Part shown: positions 45,789 through 57,822 of the stretch, in pieces
Layout of the letters: every line of letters starts with the position of its first letter
How positions within the stretch are numbered: the first letter of the stretch is position 1
Origin: Vitellaria paradoxa
Taxonomy: Eukaryota > Streptophyta > Magnoliopsida > Ericales > Sapotaceae
Direction of reading: 5' to 3'
Assembly: GCA_019916065.1 (NCBI GenBank)
Contig: CM034244.1
Location: 27,892,471 to 27,956,470 of the forward strand
DNA: 64,000 bases
Notes under the pieces: model-generated
The model's input: only the letters and a program-made list of their open reading frames with translations
Databases searched by the model: none
Told to the model about the DNA's origin: nothing
Program-made: the position numbers and the translations under genes

Positions 45789-46250
45789 CTAAGAAATTTT
45801 AATTCTAATTTCATGCATGATGTTCTTGATGAGGCTGGATGTTGATAAAAAAAGCCCTCTAAAAGCTCTAGCATTTCTTTCTTTCCATAGGTGGTAGATC
45901 ATTGCTGTCCAGGCAAGCTTGCGAATTGTTTTGTGTAGAGTTTTCCCGCTAAATTTTCCCATGGCCCAAGCTATTTTTTCCTTCCATGGTTGTGCAATCC
46001 TGGTAACGGAACATTTTTGTAGTATAGCCTCCCTTAATTCAGCTAAGAAGGGGCAATCCATATGAACTGATCTAGCAACTGCGGGTTAGGCAAGCAATTA
46101 GAAGGCACTTCTACTATAATCTCTCTTAGTTCCCATGTGGATGGAGCATAAGGCCAACACCACTGTCCATTACTTATCACCTTAGAGACTTTATCAGTTT
46201 TTGACAACCCAGCACCGTATGCAACTTTAGGACTTTATTTTGGGGTTAGA
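45789..46250 (-). pseudogene. Non-LTR retrotransposon (LINE) C-terminal zf-RVT fragment
   Basis: A 90-codon minus-strand frame (46061-45789) reads WKEKIAWAMGKFSGKTLHKT, then IRKLAWTAMIYHLWKERNAR and EIRIKIS. This is the ending of the zinc-binding domain (zf-RVT) at the C-terminus of plant L1-type LINE reverse transcriptases, where LAWNA.VY..W.ERN.R is usual. Upstream minus-strand text up to about 46250 (WCWPYAPSTWELREIIVEV) fits the start of that domain, with a stop or shift between. The endonuclease and polymerase are missing, as expected for a short relic; LINEs are normally truncated from the 5' end. Confidence 0.7.
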
Positions 46251-46690
46251 GGGCCTTAAGGGTGCGAATTAGAATACCAAAGTGAGATTGATTCTCCATT
46301 TTCCACCTTGTACTTGGAGATACAACTAGATTCACCTTTATATAACTCATTAATTCAATTATTTTGAATTTTTAATACCCTATTATCTCCTAAATTTAGT
46401 TAATAAAAGGGTAAAGTTAACAATGTCATTGGGTACCTATTTCACTATCAAATAAAAAATAATAACAACAATTGGAAGCGAGAAGTCTTGATTAAAACCA
46501 CCGCTGATCTCTAGTTGAGTGATGCCATGCTCATCCCCTAATTTCACTTTAATAAGTCAATCTAGAAAATTTAACAATTATCTGAATAAATATGAGCATA
46601 TTTTTTCAAAACAAAAACTCCATAAACATAGATCTTGGCCCCATTTGGAGCCTGAAAACGTTGCAATAAAAAATGAAAAGCTACCATATT
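46251..46690. other. Spacer before CACTA copy 2
   Basis: No gene or repeat is recognised. Confidence 0.4.
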
Positions 46691-46714
46691 GTCAACTCAC
46701 TACTAGGCACGAGG

Positions 46715-46960
46715 ATTTTCTCGATCGCCTCAGGCGGTCGTCTAAAGGCTCTCAGGCAGTTGTCTTTTCTTTGGCTGATTGTTGCATGACCATTTTTAAG
46801 CAGTCGTCGATGCTTGGGTCGAAAAAGGGTATACATGATCGCCTCAAAGTAGTCGTCTAAAGTCTCGACCGCCTAAAGCAGTAGGCATTTTATTGGTGCC
46901 AATTTTTTTGCTGACTGCCACAAAGCGGTCATCTAAATCCATAGCCCATCGTTCAAGTGG
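46715..46960. repeat. CACTA subterminal repeats, left end of copy 2
   Basis: Words GGCGGTCGTCTAAA, AGGCAGTTGTC, AAGCAGTCGTCG, CAAAGTAGTCGTC, CGACCGCCTAAAGC and CAAAGCGGTCATC occur in both orientations within 250 bp. They match words at the ends of copy 1. Confidence 0.8.
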
Positions 46961-47369
46961 TCATCCTTTTCTTTTTTTATTTAAAAAAAAAAAAAAAAAA
47001 AAAACCTATTTGCTTTTGCTAAAATCTGTACATTCATACAACAAAACTTGTATAATGATGATACCTATACATTCAAATATAGTCTTATATAATGAAATGC
47101 AACAAAAATATAAATATGACTATATTAAATAAATGATATTTATACACTTTTCATTATCCTAAAATTTACAAACTATATACATAAAAAAAAAGTCTTCAAA
47201 TCATTGTCATAGTCAAAACCGCAGGCAAACTCATCAAACCTGAAATACATTACAAAAAGTTAAATTAAATACTAATACAAAATAATAGTGAATGAAATTT
47301 AAAATCATAAACAAAATTAACGAGTAAAACCTTTAGTTGATCCAACTATGTTAACATAAACTTCCCGAG

Positions 47370-48425
47370 GCCATTCCGAGCGATCCGTGGCTCGGAATGG
47401 TGCGCAGTTCATTTCTGTAAGTTCTAAATGGGTTATCTCACTCCCAATCAAGTTGCATTCATAACGAACACTGTATGTCCGATTTGAGTACTCAATGCCA
47501 TGTTTTAAGTTCTAAGTTCTATAGTTTCCCATTTCTAGCTTCCCGGGGCCATTCTGAGCAATCCGTGGTTCGGAATGGCGCGCGGTTCATTCCTACTAGT
47601 TCTAAATGAGGTTATCTCACTCCCATCGAGTTGCATTCACAACGGATGCCGTATGCCCGATTTGAGCAGTCAACACCTCGTTTTAGGTTTTAAGTTTTAC
47701 GGTTTCCCATTTCTAGCTTCCCAGGGCCATTTCAAGCGATTTGTCGCTCAAAATGGCATACGATTCGTTCTTGCAAGTTTTAAATATATATATCTAGCTC
47801 ACCATCAAGTTGTGTTTACAATGAAAGCTGTATGCCCGATTTGAGCACTCAACACCTCATTTTAAGTCCTAAGTTCTATGGTTTCCCATTTCTAGCTTCT
47901 CGAGGCCATTCCAAGCAATCTGTGGCTTAGAATCACGCACAGTTCAATCTTACAAGTTCTAAATGGGGTTATCTTGCTCCCTATCGGGTTGCGTTCACAA
48001 TAGATGCCATATGCTCGATTTGAGCACTCAATGCCTCGTTTCAAGTTCTACAGTTTCCCATTCTAGCTTTCTGGTGCCACTCCGATTGATCCATCACTCG
48101 GAATGGCGCACAGTTCATTCCTATAAGTTCTAAATATTTATATCTCAATCGTCATCGAGTTGCATTCACAACGGACGCTGTATGCCTGATTTGACACTTA
48201 ACGCCTCATTTCAAGTCCTAAATTCTACGATTTCCTATTTCTTGCTTCCTGGGGCCATTCCGAGTAATCTGTGGCTCAGAATGGTGTGCGGTTCATTCCT
48301 GCAAGTTCTAAATGGGGTTATCTCACTCACCGTTGAGTTGCATTCACAACGGACGTCGTATGTTCGATTTGAGTACTCAACGCCTCGCTTCAAGTTCTAA
48401 GTTCTACGATTTTCCATTTCTACAT
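47370..48425 (+). repeat. 177-bp palindromic tandem array in CACTA copy 2, 6 units
   Basis: Units start near 47373, 47550, 47727, 47907, 48075 and 48254. The first contains the inverted repeat CCATTCCGAG, ten bases, CTCGGAATGG. Each unit also carries GCGCGGTTCATTCCTACAAG, GTTGCATTCACAACGGACG and CGATTTGAGCACTCAACGCC-type words. It is homologous to the array in copy 1. Confidence 0.9.
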
Positions 48426-48699
48426 TTAATCCTATATTATCGTTTTCTGTAAAGAATAATGCATTTTAACATTGTTGATTTACTTATGCAAGTGAAAATA
48501 ATTAAAAGTTTACCTTGTCATGATCGAGGTTACAGCCTGGAGGCTCGCATGGCTTGGTGTAATCATTGCCGTCCTACATTTTTAAATTTGAAATTTAAGG
48601 AGATTATAATTTTATAAACTTAAAATTATACAACAATTGATTAATGTAGGTGTTACCATTCAATATCTTACCTTGGTGGGTTGTCGAGACCCATAAAAC

Positions 48700-50597
48700 T
48701 CCACCCGTTGCTCATCGTGCATATGGTCTATACATTGAACCATCTCAACATGAAACTCATCGAGGACCTTAGCTCAAATTGAGACACGGAACTCAGCCTG
48801 AATCTTTGCCTGGAGCTTAGCTCGAACCTCGGCTTACAGCTCGTCTCACAAGTCCACCCAGAAGGTGTCCAGCTAAGCGGCAATGAGGGCCTCGATCTCC
48901 TCATCCGTTCGCCTCTAGAAGGTCGTAGATGAGGCAGTTGCAATGGCAAGTCAAACTACGAACCGGGGTATGCCATCACCCATACCGTGCTGTAGCCGTG
49001 CCTATCCCATCCAACGACCTTAGCAAAGATGGCATCGCGCCTCTCTAGCAAGTCTCACTCAGCCTTTGGGAGCTCGGCAAGCCATATCCAAACTTGATTA
49101 ATGATGGTACAAACATCAGGATGCTAGGTATTGCGTATCTTCTTGAACACAAGAAGTCGATCAATCGGGATCCCCTCCATACTCCTCTGCGTAAAAGATA
49201 AATGAAATTAGCTACTGAAAATGCAATAATAGATACAATGCAAACCAAAATTTGGATGGTTGAATTTAATTATAACCTTATGAAGTATGTCCTGTATATG
49301 CATCCCTCCGAACGTGTGCGCTAGGCCAAGGTTGGCCCAATTTGTTGAGTTCGTGCCAACTTAGCCACTGTTATAGTAAAGTTATCACTGTTTAGTAACA
49401 AATCAAAATATAAATTCACATCTAATAAAGTTAAAAACTTAACTATATTGTACCTGTGCTGCAGGACTGGACCAGTAAGAGATGAGGTCCAGCCACTGCT
49501 CTGGTACCATGCACGGGGGACACTGCTGTAGTATGTTCAGAGCTCCCTCAAATGGTGTGAAGTACTTTTTCTTGATCATACACTTGTGGTCTTTTCACAT
49601 CTTCTAGCACTTAGCTATATAGACAGGCCAGGACTCGAGAGGACAGTTAACCACATTATCTTATTTTCATTACTAAAGATATATTAGCGAACAGAATGTA
49701 AACAATGGTAAATTGAACTAAAAATATGTTAAGTTTGCTTATCGTAACCTCTCGCCAAATGCATTGTAACGTCTCTATGGGCACAGTAGCGTAATCCATG
49801 AGAGACAAGGGGACGAGACGTCCATCGCAGACCATCGCGCCTAGTTGCTTCGTTAGTTTGTTGCTCGACTTTCTTACCGGGTGGAAGTAGCTATTATACT
49901 CAACTTGAAGAAGCTGGATGCTACCTCAATCCTGTAAGGGGTGGCGGGACCTCTCATAGCACATGAGGCTACTGTGGTACTCGCGAATTCTATAATCATT
50001 TATCATAATTTGAGAGTTAGCGATGTAAATAAATGAACTTCGTAATATAGATGGTTCAGCTCTATGTAGAATAAAAGATATATACCTGAGGCAATCATTG
50101 TACTAGTCCCAGGTGTGGGCATCTGGTGGGCAGTGGGACCCTTGATCGATTGGCTCGCAGCTGGTGGTGGATAAAAGGGGTCAGGTGGAACCAGTAGTGG
50201 AATGGGGGGACACGGGTCCAGTATCCTCTATGAAAGAATCCCGTAGTAGTGAGCAGTCGGATCCAGGGGGACATGAATGTAGGCATCGATGTTAGCACTA
50301 GTGGGGGTTATGCTACCGAGGGGCAACAGTAGGAAACCAACTGGTGGTGAGAGCCGGAGCTGGTGGTTGTAGGGTTTGCATAAAGGGTGTGGAGGTGGAT
50401 ATATGGGCCTGAGTGGGCTCAGGTGACTGTATGGGATCAAAATCCATCTAGGGCTAGGTATCGCCTGGAGGCTAGGTGGCGTCTACATTGATATGGAGCT
50501 CCTTCTCCCCTGTATCAGCAGTTGCGGTAGGTATATGGGTCAACCATAGCTGCTCACCCATAGCAAATGGATGACCCCTCTTCCTACTATGCGCCAT
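48700..50597 (-). pseudogene. Transposase_24 (PTTA/En-Spm) type gene of CACTA copy 2
   Basis: The minus strand starts MAHSRKRGHPFAMGEQLWLT at 50597, followed by a Pro/Ser/Thr-rich region with stops. Later exons read KKKYFTPFEGALNILQQCPP and CMVPEQWLDLISYWSSPAAQ (about 49575-49455), then TMAKLARTQQIGPTLA and GGMHIQDILHK (about 49370-49280), then SMEGIPIDRLLVFKKIRNTQ and VWIWLAELPKAE (49190-49060). Exon borders look like GT/AG. EQW..LI.YWSS and the KxRxxQxxxxT.G segment characterise the plant Transposase_24 family, the second CACTA gene, thought to bind the subterminal repeats. In-frame stops show decay. The gene starts just downstream of the TNP2-type gene. Confidence 0.75.
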
Positions 50598-53309
50598 CTA
50601 CTAATACCTACGTGTTGAAATATACATTAGTAAAAAATAATATTTAATACATGCTTATATTTACATATATATTACGAAGTTACCGTAGTTTATAATACAT
50701 CTCTGAATTCATTAAGAAAAACGTAATGCAATACTGGAGCATGTCATACACCTTCGAATTCTACTATATGGCCTTCTATTGTCTACCTGACCCAGTCAGC
50801 ATCCTGTTCACGAGCAGGCACGATGGTGTCACTTAGCTTTGAAGAGTTGCTATCAATCTCAAATGCCCTCTTCTTAATATTCCGAGTTGGATCTATGGGT
50901 TCTTCGACAAAATACACTTGTTTAGCCTAGAATGCTAGAATGTATGGTTTTATCGCTGATCCGATCCTTTTTGTACACGAGGTAGTTGAAGTTGACTAGC
51001 GTGAATTGATAGTCGTCGTATTTCACACCATATCTGAGATCTACCCAGTCAGACTTGAACATCAACACTTTAACCTCATTATGGTATCTAATTTCAATAA
51101 CATCTGTGAGCAAGCCATGATAAAAGACGGTTCCCATATAAGTATTAATGTCTTTTGGGCTTGAAAAACATAGAATATCAGCCTTGAGAGCTACACCACA
51201 GTTTTACGTAACCAGTCTATCATCCAATGCTTTGGTGCAGAAACAATACCCATTGATGTTGCACGATCTGTAGCATTGTGCCGCTGTAAATGGTCTATTC
51301 GCCAATGATTGGACTTCGTTAGATAAAGTATGTCTGGACGTTCTACGCATTATGTGCACCTAATTGCATGTTTAAATGAGTTAGGATGCAACTAACCAAG
51401 ACAAATGTGAGAACGAACAACGAAATAAACTAGAATTGTGTCTTACATGCTCTTTGAACCATACGTGGAATGAGTTAAAGTGTTCAATATTTACTACATG
51501 ATCAGCTGCCCGAGGCAACCTCTGTTTTGTTTCGGCCAAGTGTTTCCTATTAAGAAACTAGTTAGGAATGTCAATATTCTACAATAAGTTAAAATACATT
51601 TTACACCAAACTATGGCAACTTACTGGATGAATGGTTGAACTGATGTCGTGTTGAATAGGACATATCCATGAGATTAAAGGATGTTCCATCCCCAACTGG
51701 ACCCTCGTGAATTTGTTACAGATGAGTCAATTTGGTTTCGACATGGCCCATATACAAGGTACAAAAATTGGTACACTCTTCCATCAAGTACTCTTTTGCT
51801 ATAACGCTTTGGGATGAGCCTTGTTGCAAACATACTGTTTCAAGTCTAGAGATACCGTTCAATTGGGTACATCTATCAAAATTGAACAGGACCCCTTAGC
51901 ATTGCTTCTTTTGCCAAATGTACTGTTAAGTGTACCATCACATCGAAGAAGGCAGGTGAAAATATTGTCTCAAGATCACAAAGGGTTAGCATGATCCAAT
52001 CCTTGAGGATTTGTAAGTCATCTGGCCAGCTGACCTTCGAACACAGATGCCTGAAAAAGTTGCTTAACTCAATCAATGGCTCAACTACTTTCTTTGGCAA
52101 GCATCGACAACTAGCAATAAGGATAAGTAGTTGCATAAGAATATGGCCATCATGACTCTTTAAACCAGATAAGATGCTCTCTTGCATGCTCACCCCTCTC
52201 GAGATGTTGGAGCAATATCCATCGGGCACTTTAACATCTTTGAGTACTGTGAGCAATAACTCTTTTTCATCCCTGCTCATTGTGAACTAGGCTAGGGGTA
52301 GGTACACCCTATTGCCTCCTCTTGGCTACAAACGTAATGGTTATCGCACTCTCATATCTTCCAAGTCACGATGAGCATTGGAAGTATCTTTCGATCTTAC
52401 TTTGTCACCAAGTATTGTCCACAATAAGTTATCACACGTGTTCTTCTCAATGCACATAACATCGAAATTATGCATCAGCAAGTTGTCTTTCCAATATGGT
52501 AGCACGAAAAATATGCTTATTTTCTTCCGATTACGGGTACATGGCTCATTTGATCGTCTCAACGACTCTCACAGGTCGTTCGGCCTGTAAGCCATTGGTA
52601 TCCCCCTGAATGAAGTTAGCTCAACAATTAATCACCAGTTAATCTATTAGGGGCCAAATTAAATTCTCAGTAACCATCAAAAGTAATTTTGTTCCTTCTG
52701 AACTTTTGTGTGCTGGGCAAGAATCTACGGTGGCCCACGTAAAGTAAACTTTTTCCCATGACGTGACCACCATGACTAAGTGCTCTTATTGCAAAGAGGA
52801 CAAGCAAACTTGCCTTTCATACTTTATCTAGACAAGTTAGCATATGCTGGGAAATCATTAATTGTCCACAACAAAGCTGCCCAGAGGTTGAGCATCTCAT
52901 TGCCTGCAACATCAAAGGCCATCATCCTTTCACGCCTGCTTGTCATTCCACAATGTGGATTTACACCCCAAGTGCAAGGTGGTCCAATGTAACAATTTAA
53001 ATTTAAATGGTGAAGTACCGGTCATACCCACAGGGAGAGATGTAGTAAACTCACAATTCTTCTTCTCTTGATTAGTAGGTGTCACACAAGAAAAATTCAA
53101 GAAAATTGGTTTGAGTTTGAAAATCTATGCATTTTGTCAAACACCCAGGAAGTGGCATTAAATCTAAATTGTAATTATCAAAGAAATTTTGATTAAACTA
53201 AAACAACTATAAAAATGACTTGGATCAAACCAATTCAAGTAGTGATTTCTATGAATTTTCAAGGAGAACAATGACTAATTAATTTGGTTAAACATCAAGT
53301 TCACTTGGT

Positions 53310-53760
53310 TGTTGTTGTAGATCAAACACTTAGAGTGCAATAATCCATATGGATCACATGAGAGTTTTAGGTGGCAATCCACATACAAAATCCTTAAGAT
53401 CGGGCATGAAAATTCCACCAAGTCACTCACATATAATGAACATAGAATATACAATCAATAGTTAATCTAGTAACATCAACTAGTGGTTTCAAAGAATCCA
53501 AACAAACTAATCATCATTCAATAAATCCAATTGAAATTGAAAATTAAAGCACAATTAAGAACAATGATTGAAAGATTTGGTAACAACACTTAGTTCATGT
53601 AATTGAAAACCTAAATCAAACACTTAGAATGCATAACCTATAAAGAGTACATATAAGTTCTATATTAGCAATCCACATACAATTTCTCAAAGAAGTGCAT
53701 GAAAATTCTAATTAGCAACTCACATATAATCTACATAAGCTATACAAACAAGGCTAGATC
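53310..53760 (+). repeat. About 300-bp imperfect duplication in family X copy 2
   Basis: ATCAAACACTTAGAGTGCA (near 53323) and ATCAAACACTTAGAATGCA (near 53616) each precede GGCAATCCACATACAA or AGCAATCCACATACAA, then GCATGAAAATTC, then CACATATAATNNACATA. It parallels the 125-bp repeats of copy 1. Confidence 0.7.
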
Positions 53761-54184
53761 TAGAGTTAACAACTAACAATTTCAATATATTCAAACATTT
53801 CAACCATCATTTATAAAGGATTTCAAGAAGATTTAAACATTGAAAAGCAAAATACCTTGAAAATCCACATACATCATCTACTATCCTTGATTTGGATCCA
53901 AGTAAGAGAGCTACTCACACATAATGAAAGTGAAAATACATGAAAATGAAACAATTCTATTCATAAGCTAAAAATTCTGATACAAGAATTCAAGGAAATG
54001 AAGTTTGATCCACTTTCTCTCTCTAAAACTCTCTCTCTCTCTACAAAAGGAAATCTGAAAAACTAAACTATCTCTAATTTTTTTTTCCTCTAGACGACCT
54101 CACTCCTATATATAGAATACAAAATAAGAAAGTACATATTTGCCCCTTTCTCAAAAGCTGAATTGCAGAATCCTCGCATTGCAG

Positions 54185-54725
54185 GTTGGTTCGAACATGT
54201 GTTTGAACAAACTGATTGGTTCGAACTAAGTTATGGGACTTAGTCAAATTTCACTCCAGTTGAACCTTGCACAGCCTCTATTGTTCTAACCAGTGTTTGA
54301 ACCAAGGTTGGTTCGAACCAAAATTTTGGGATTTAGAAAATTTTCATCTCCTGATGCTTGCCACCTTTCTGTTGATCGAACCAAGGTTTAAACAAGGGTT
54401 AGTTCGAACCAAAATTCCATACTTAGAAAAATTTTAAGCTTCTGATGCTTTTCACCCTTCTGTTGATCGAACCAAGGTTCAAACCACATGTGGCTTGAAC
54501 AACGGTTCGAACCAATTTGCCTTAGTCAAATTCTGCACTTGTTGGTCTGCCCCAGCTTCTGTTGTTCAAACCAAGGTTCAAATAACCTATGGTTTGAATA
54601 TTGGTTCGAACCACTTTTTTTCCAACACTTAGCCAAATTCTATTGCATTTTTCTCTGGTTTGCCTTCTGTGGTTAGAACATTGGTTTGAACAACAGTTGG
54701 CTCAAACATGTCTTCGAACCATTTT
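54185..54725 (+). repeat. GGTTCGAACCAA minisatellite in family X copy 2
   Basis: Variants of GGTTCGAACCAA, GGTTCAAACC and GTTTGAACAA recur about 15 times, interleaved with CTTCTGTTGTTC and TTAGTCAAATTCTG words. GGTTCGAACC is itself palindromic. Confidence 0.85.
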
Positions 54726-57249
54726 CTTGATTTCTTCCATTTTGGTCCAACTTTATCCATTTTAGTCCCAAACACCTACAAATCACAAGAAATCCTCACG
54801 AATGCATTTAAAAACATTTTCCCATCTTTTTAGAATATAAATATACCCAACAAACCACAAATTATGGTTAATGATTGTACTTTTCATAGTACAATCAACG
54901 CCATAATTCCCACAGCTTCTTTATCAACGGTTGCAGGTAAACATCAATCTTATTGCCAGGTCTTTTCGACCCATCAATGAAGATTGAGAGAATCAGAAAG
55001 GGTTACATCATGCACAGCCAAGGTAAGAGATTATAAGGAACAAGGACTACCGGCCACGTACTATGTGTATTATTCATCACCCCAAATAGGTTTACCCAAT
55101 CCACAACTAATCCGAGGTAGACATTTTGACTATTCGAAGCGAAGTCCAGATTCCATAGATCAAAATCTTTCTAGGTAGGAGAGTCAGACGGATGGCTTAT
55201 TTTTCTATTGTCATTATTATTCTCGAAATACCATCTCATTAGATTTGCCATTTTGGAGGATATAAACAACTTTTTTAACCCTAGCTTAAGGGGGAAGTAT
55301 CGATTTTTTTTTTTTTTTTTGGTAGCAACTACTTTTTGACCCTTTCTCCGGCGGCTAGTTGTACTTCAAGCAACAATGTCTTGCTTCCATCTAAAACTAT
55401 CACATATAAAACATTTGTCAAGGCTTGCATGCTCATTTCGAAACAACATGCAACTCCGTGGGCATGCATCCCATGTCTCGTACGTGAAACCCAAATCTTC
55501 TGTCAACTTACAAGTTTGATAATATGACTCACAAACCTTTGCACCATCTGAGAGAACCTTTTTCAACAACTCTAGTAACATGTCGAATGAGCTACTGGTC
55601 CACTAATTCAAAACTTTCAAGTACAACAGCCCGACAATGAAAGACAATTGAGTATAATGTTGACATTCAGGATATAATTCAGTGTTTGCATCATCGAGAA
55701 TTCTGAAAAACCTTAATGATTCTTCTTTTGCACCAGATCTCAAATTACTTACACTGAGTTCACCCCTGTCGGTACTCGATTCTGCAGTTGGCATCCCAGC
55801 CATGATCTTCTGCATCATTTCCATCATCTAATCCCTAGCCACAACATGTTCGTTTAATATAACTCTTTTTTCACACCACCGCAGCAAAACATAAGCCTCC
55901 CTATGCTTTATCTATTTATTATATGTCTTTAAGAACCCGTGTGTCAGCAAATGGTCCATTACAACATCCCGTGTGAAATGATAGCGATTAATACACATTC
56001 TGCATGGGCAATTGATCAATAGTTAGTCCAATGTATGGGTATACGCAATGAACTCTTCTATTCCTTTAACATATCATCTCAATAATCTATCTAGCAAATC
56101 AATCCAAGTCTTGTCCATACCATCAATGCAGACGTCTTCTAACGTACTAAACAGGTCCACGAAATGTTTAAATGAGTTGGTAAGTTGAGAGTGAACTAAC
56201 TGCATAAATGTTTTTTCGAAAATACTTGGAAGCTTATCACTAAACCTATCCCATTCGAGAATGCACGATTCAACTCGTACTTAACGCCTCTAATACCACA
56301 TTCTATTGTCAAATGAAATTTCGGCAGCATCTTTAGTGTAGTTCTCCAAGTACACCATACAAATATAGTGAATTATGCACTTATGTATGTACTTGAAGAA
56401 TAAAGGGAGTAGCTACATGACACCTCGCCCAACATAAAACTAGTATGAGAAGCGTTGAGTATGGAATGGATCATTGCATTCCCAAACTATCCGAATTGGA
56501 CAATTCAAGAATTGCATACGTCAATTTGTGCATCCTCATGAGAGGTACCACGAATTAGGTCTTAAAAGACCTAAGTCATCGCATCTAGGGTGACCAAATT
56601 CACTCTGGTGATACGATTCTCGAATGGGTCTAAGTTTATTTTAAAAAATGAATGTATGCACATGTATGAAAGAAATACGAAGAAGTTGCGAGTTATACTC
56701 TACTAATCGCTTATGTTCTCATTCACCACTATTGGATGTCATTCATATTATATGAACCCACTTCTACTTTTGTGGAGTTCATAAGATAACTAAGTTCGAT
56801 CAGATTATAGCAAATGATTTTTTCAAAATTTATGGAGGTCTATAGATAGTTTCTAATTGTTACAATGATAATTCGAGGTTTGTAAAGATCTTTGAAACTA
56901 TAAGAATGTATATATATATTTAGAGATCGTTGAAGAATTTTTAAGATATAAATATGTTCGTAGTCTGAGATTTGTACAGTTTTTCGATTATTAACCATAA
57001 TTGAATTTATCCCTATCCAAAATACCTTAAATTCATGTCTGGGAGCGTTCTTGGGTTGTCTTTTCCCTTTAACTCTAGTAATAATTCCATTTTGATTGAA
57101 TGAAATGAGAAGAAAATAAGATAATAGAAAAGATTTTGAACTCAATATTTGTAAGTTATTTAAGTAATTTTATAATTGTCATTTTTTTTGTTTTTCTTAA
57201 ATACTCTTCAACCACCCACTATTCTTATATTAATTTTGTTTAATTTAAA

Positions 57250-57545
57250 TGCCCCTTAAAATTTTTAACCCTCAGTAATTAATATTAATCATAATTGAAT
57301 TTTACCCATTTTTTACCGTAATCTAAATTGAGGTTAATTAATGTTAACCTTGAAATTCAATATTGAATTTTACCCACAACTAAATTTAACCCTAAATTAA
57401 TTTTAAAATAATTAATAATAACCCTAATTAATTTTTATCACTGATTAAATTCAACTGTAATTTAGTTTTAAAATAACTAATTATATTCCTAAATATAAAT
57501 TTAACCCTAATATAAATTTAAACCTAAATTATGTCAAACTAACTT
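57250..57545 (-). repeat. AACCCTAATTAATTTT-type array, CACTA copy 2
   Basis: ACCCTAATTAATTTT, AATTGAATTTTACCC and TTAACCCTAATATAAA words recur; this is the complement of the array at 40450-41165. Confidence 0.65.
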
Positions 57546-57822
57546 CATGTGCTTATAGGATTATTGTTTTATTTTATTTATTTATTTACTTTTTTTTTTT
57601 GTATTTTCATTATAAACTATACAATTGAGTGTTGAATGATTTCCAAATTAACAAACTATTTTTACGAGTTTATTTTTAGGTTTTTAAATTAATCTTTATA
57701 TTGTTAATTTGTCAATCATTTTACTTAAATTTTGTCTAATTAATTTAATTTATAGGATTATTGTCTTTTTTTTTACTATATCTATATAATAAAACACATC
57801 CTTTAATTTGAAATTTATTCTA
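57546..57822. other. AT-rich stretch, possible CACTA copy 2 end
   Basis: T-rich DNA; a TTAATTTGTCAAT-like stretch resembles 39940-40250 in copy 1. No clear CACTA right terminus. Confidence 0.35.

Larger units (their letters stand above)
52929..54893 (+). mobile_element. Family X non-autonomous element, copy 2, inside the TNP2 gene
   Basis: It interrupts the transposase reading between LIKKLW and AALLWTINDF. The flanks ATCAAAGGCCATCAT (52911-52925) and ATCAACGCCATAAT (54894-54907) are similar and may be a diverged target duplication of about 10-14 bp. Inside, AAGTGCAAGGTGG, ACCGGTCATACCCACAG and TTCTCTTGATTAGTAGGTG match family X copy 1. Repeats with AACACTTAGAGTGCA words follow, then a CT microsatellite, a TATATATAG word and a minisatellite. 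No coding domain is present. Boundaries are approximate. Confidence 0.6.
50760..56118 (-). pseudogene. TNP2-type CACTA transposase, degenerate, interrupted by an insertion
   Basis: The minus strand begins MDKTWIDLLDRLLR, a stop, YVKGIEEFIAY (Transpos_assoc domain), then CPCRMCINRYH and RDVVMDHLLTHGF. It continues ACPRSCMLFRNEHASLDKC and CDSFRWK (55466-55381), then DFASNSQNVYLGLVVDWVN, STWPVVLVPYNLLPWLCM and NKIDVYLQPLIKKLW (Transposase_21 core). An insertion of about 2 kb interrupts it (52929-54893). The core resumes with AALLWTINDFPAYANLS and a TAG where Trp is usual, then FFVLPYWKDNLLMHNFDVMC. A 134-codon open stretch (52280-51876) is DUF4218, and HNEVKVLMFKSDWVDLRYG (about 51080-51020) is DUF4216. 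The order is that of a full-length plant CACTA transposase, which cuts and joins the element ends. Stops, shifts and the insertion inactivate it. Confidence 0.88.
46698..57600 (-). mobile_element. CACTA transposon, copy 2, with both genes (right end not located)
   Basis: The left end CACTACTAGGC (46698) is preceded by ACT and followed by subterminal repeats GGCGGTCGTCTAAA and CGACCGCCTAAAGC. Then come the 177-bp palindromic array, a Transposase_24-type gene and a TNP2-type gene, both on the minus strand. The AATTAGGGTT-like array lies at the 5' side of the genes. This is the usual En/Spm-like order. The right terminus was not found; no TAGTG end with subterminal repeats is evident up to 57822, so 57600 is only a guess and the right end may be lost. 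Confidence 0.75.
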
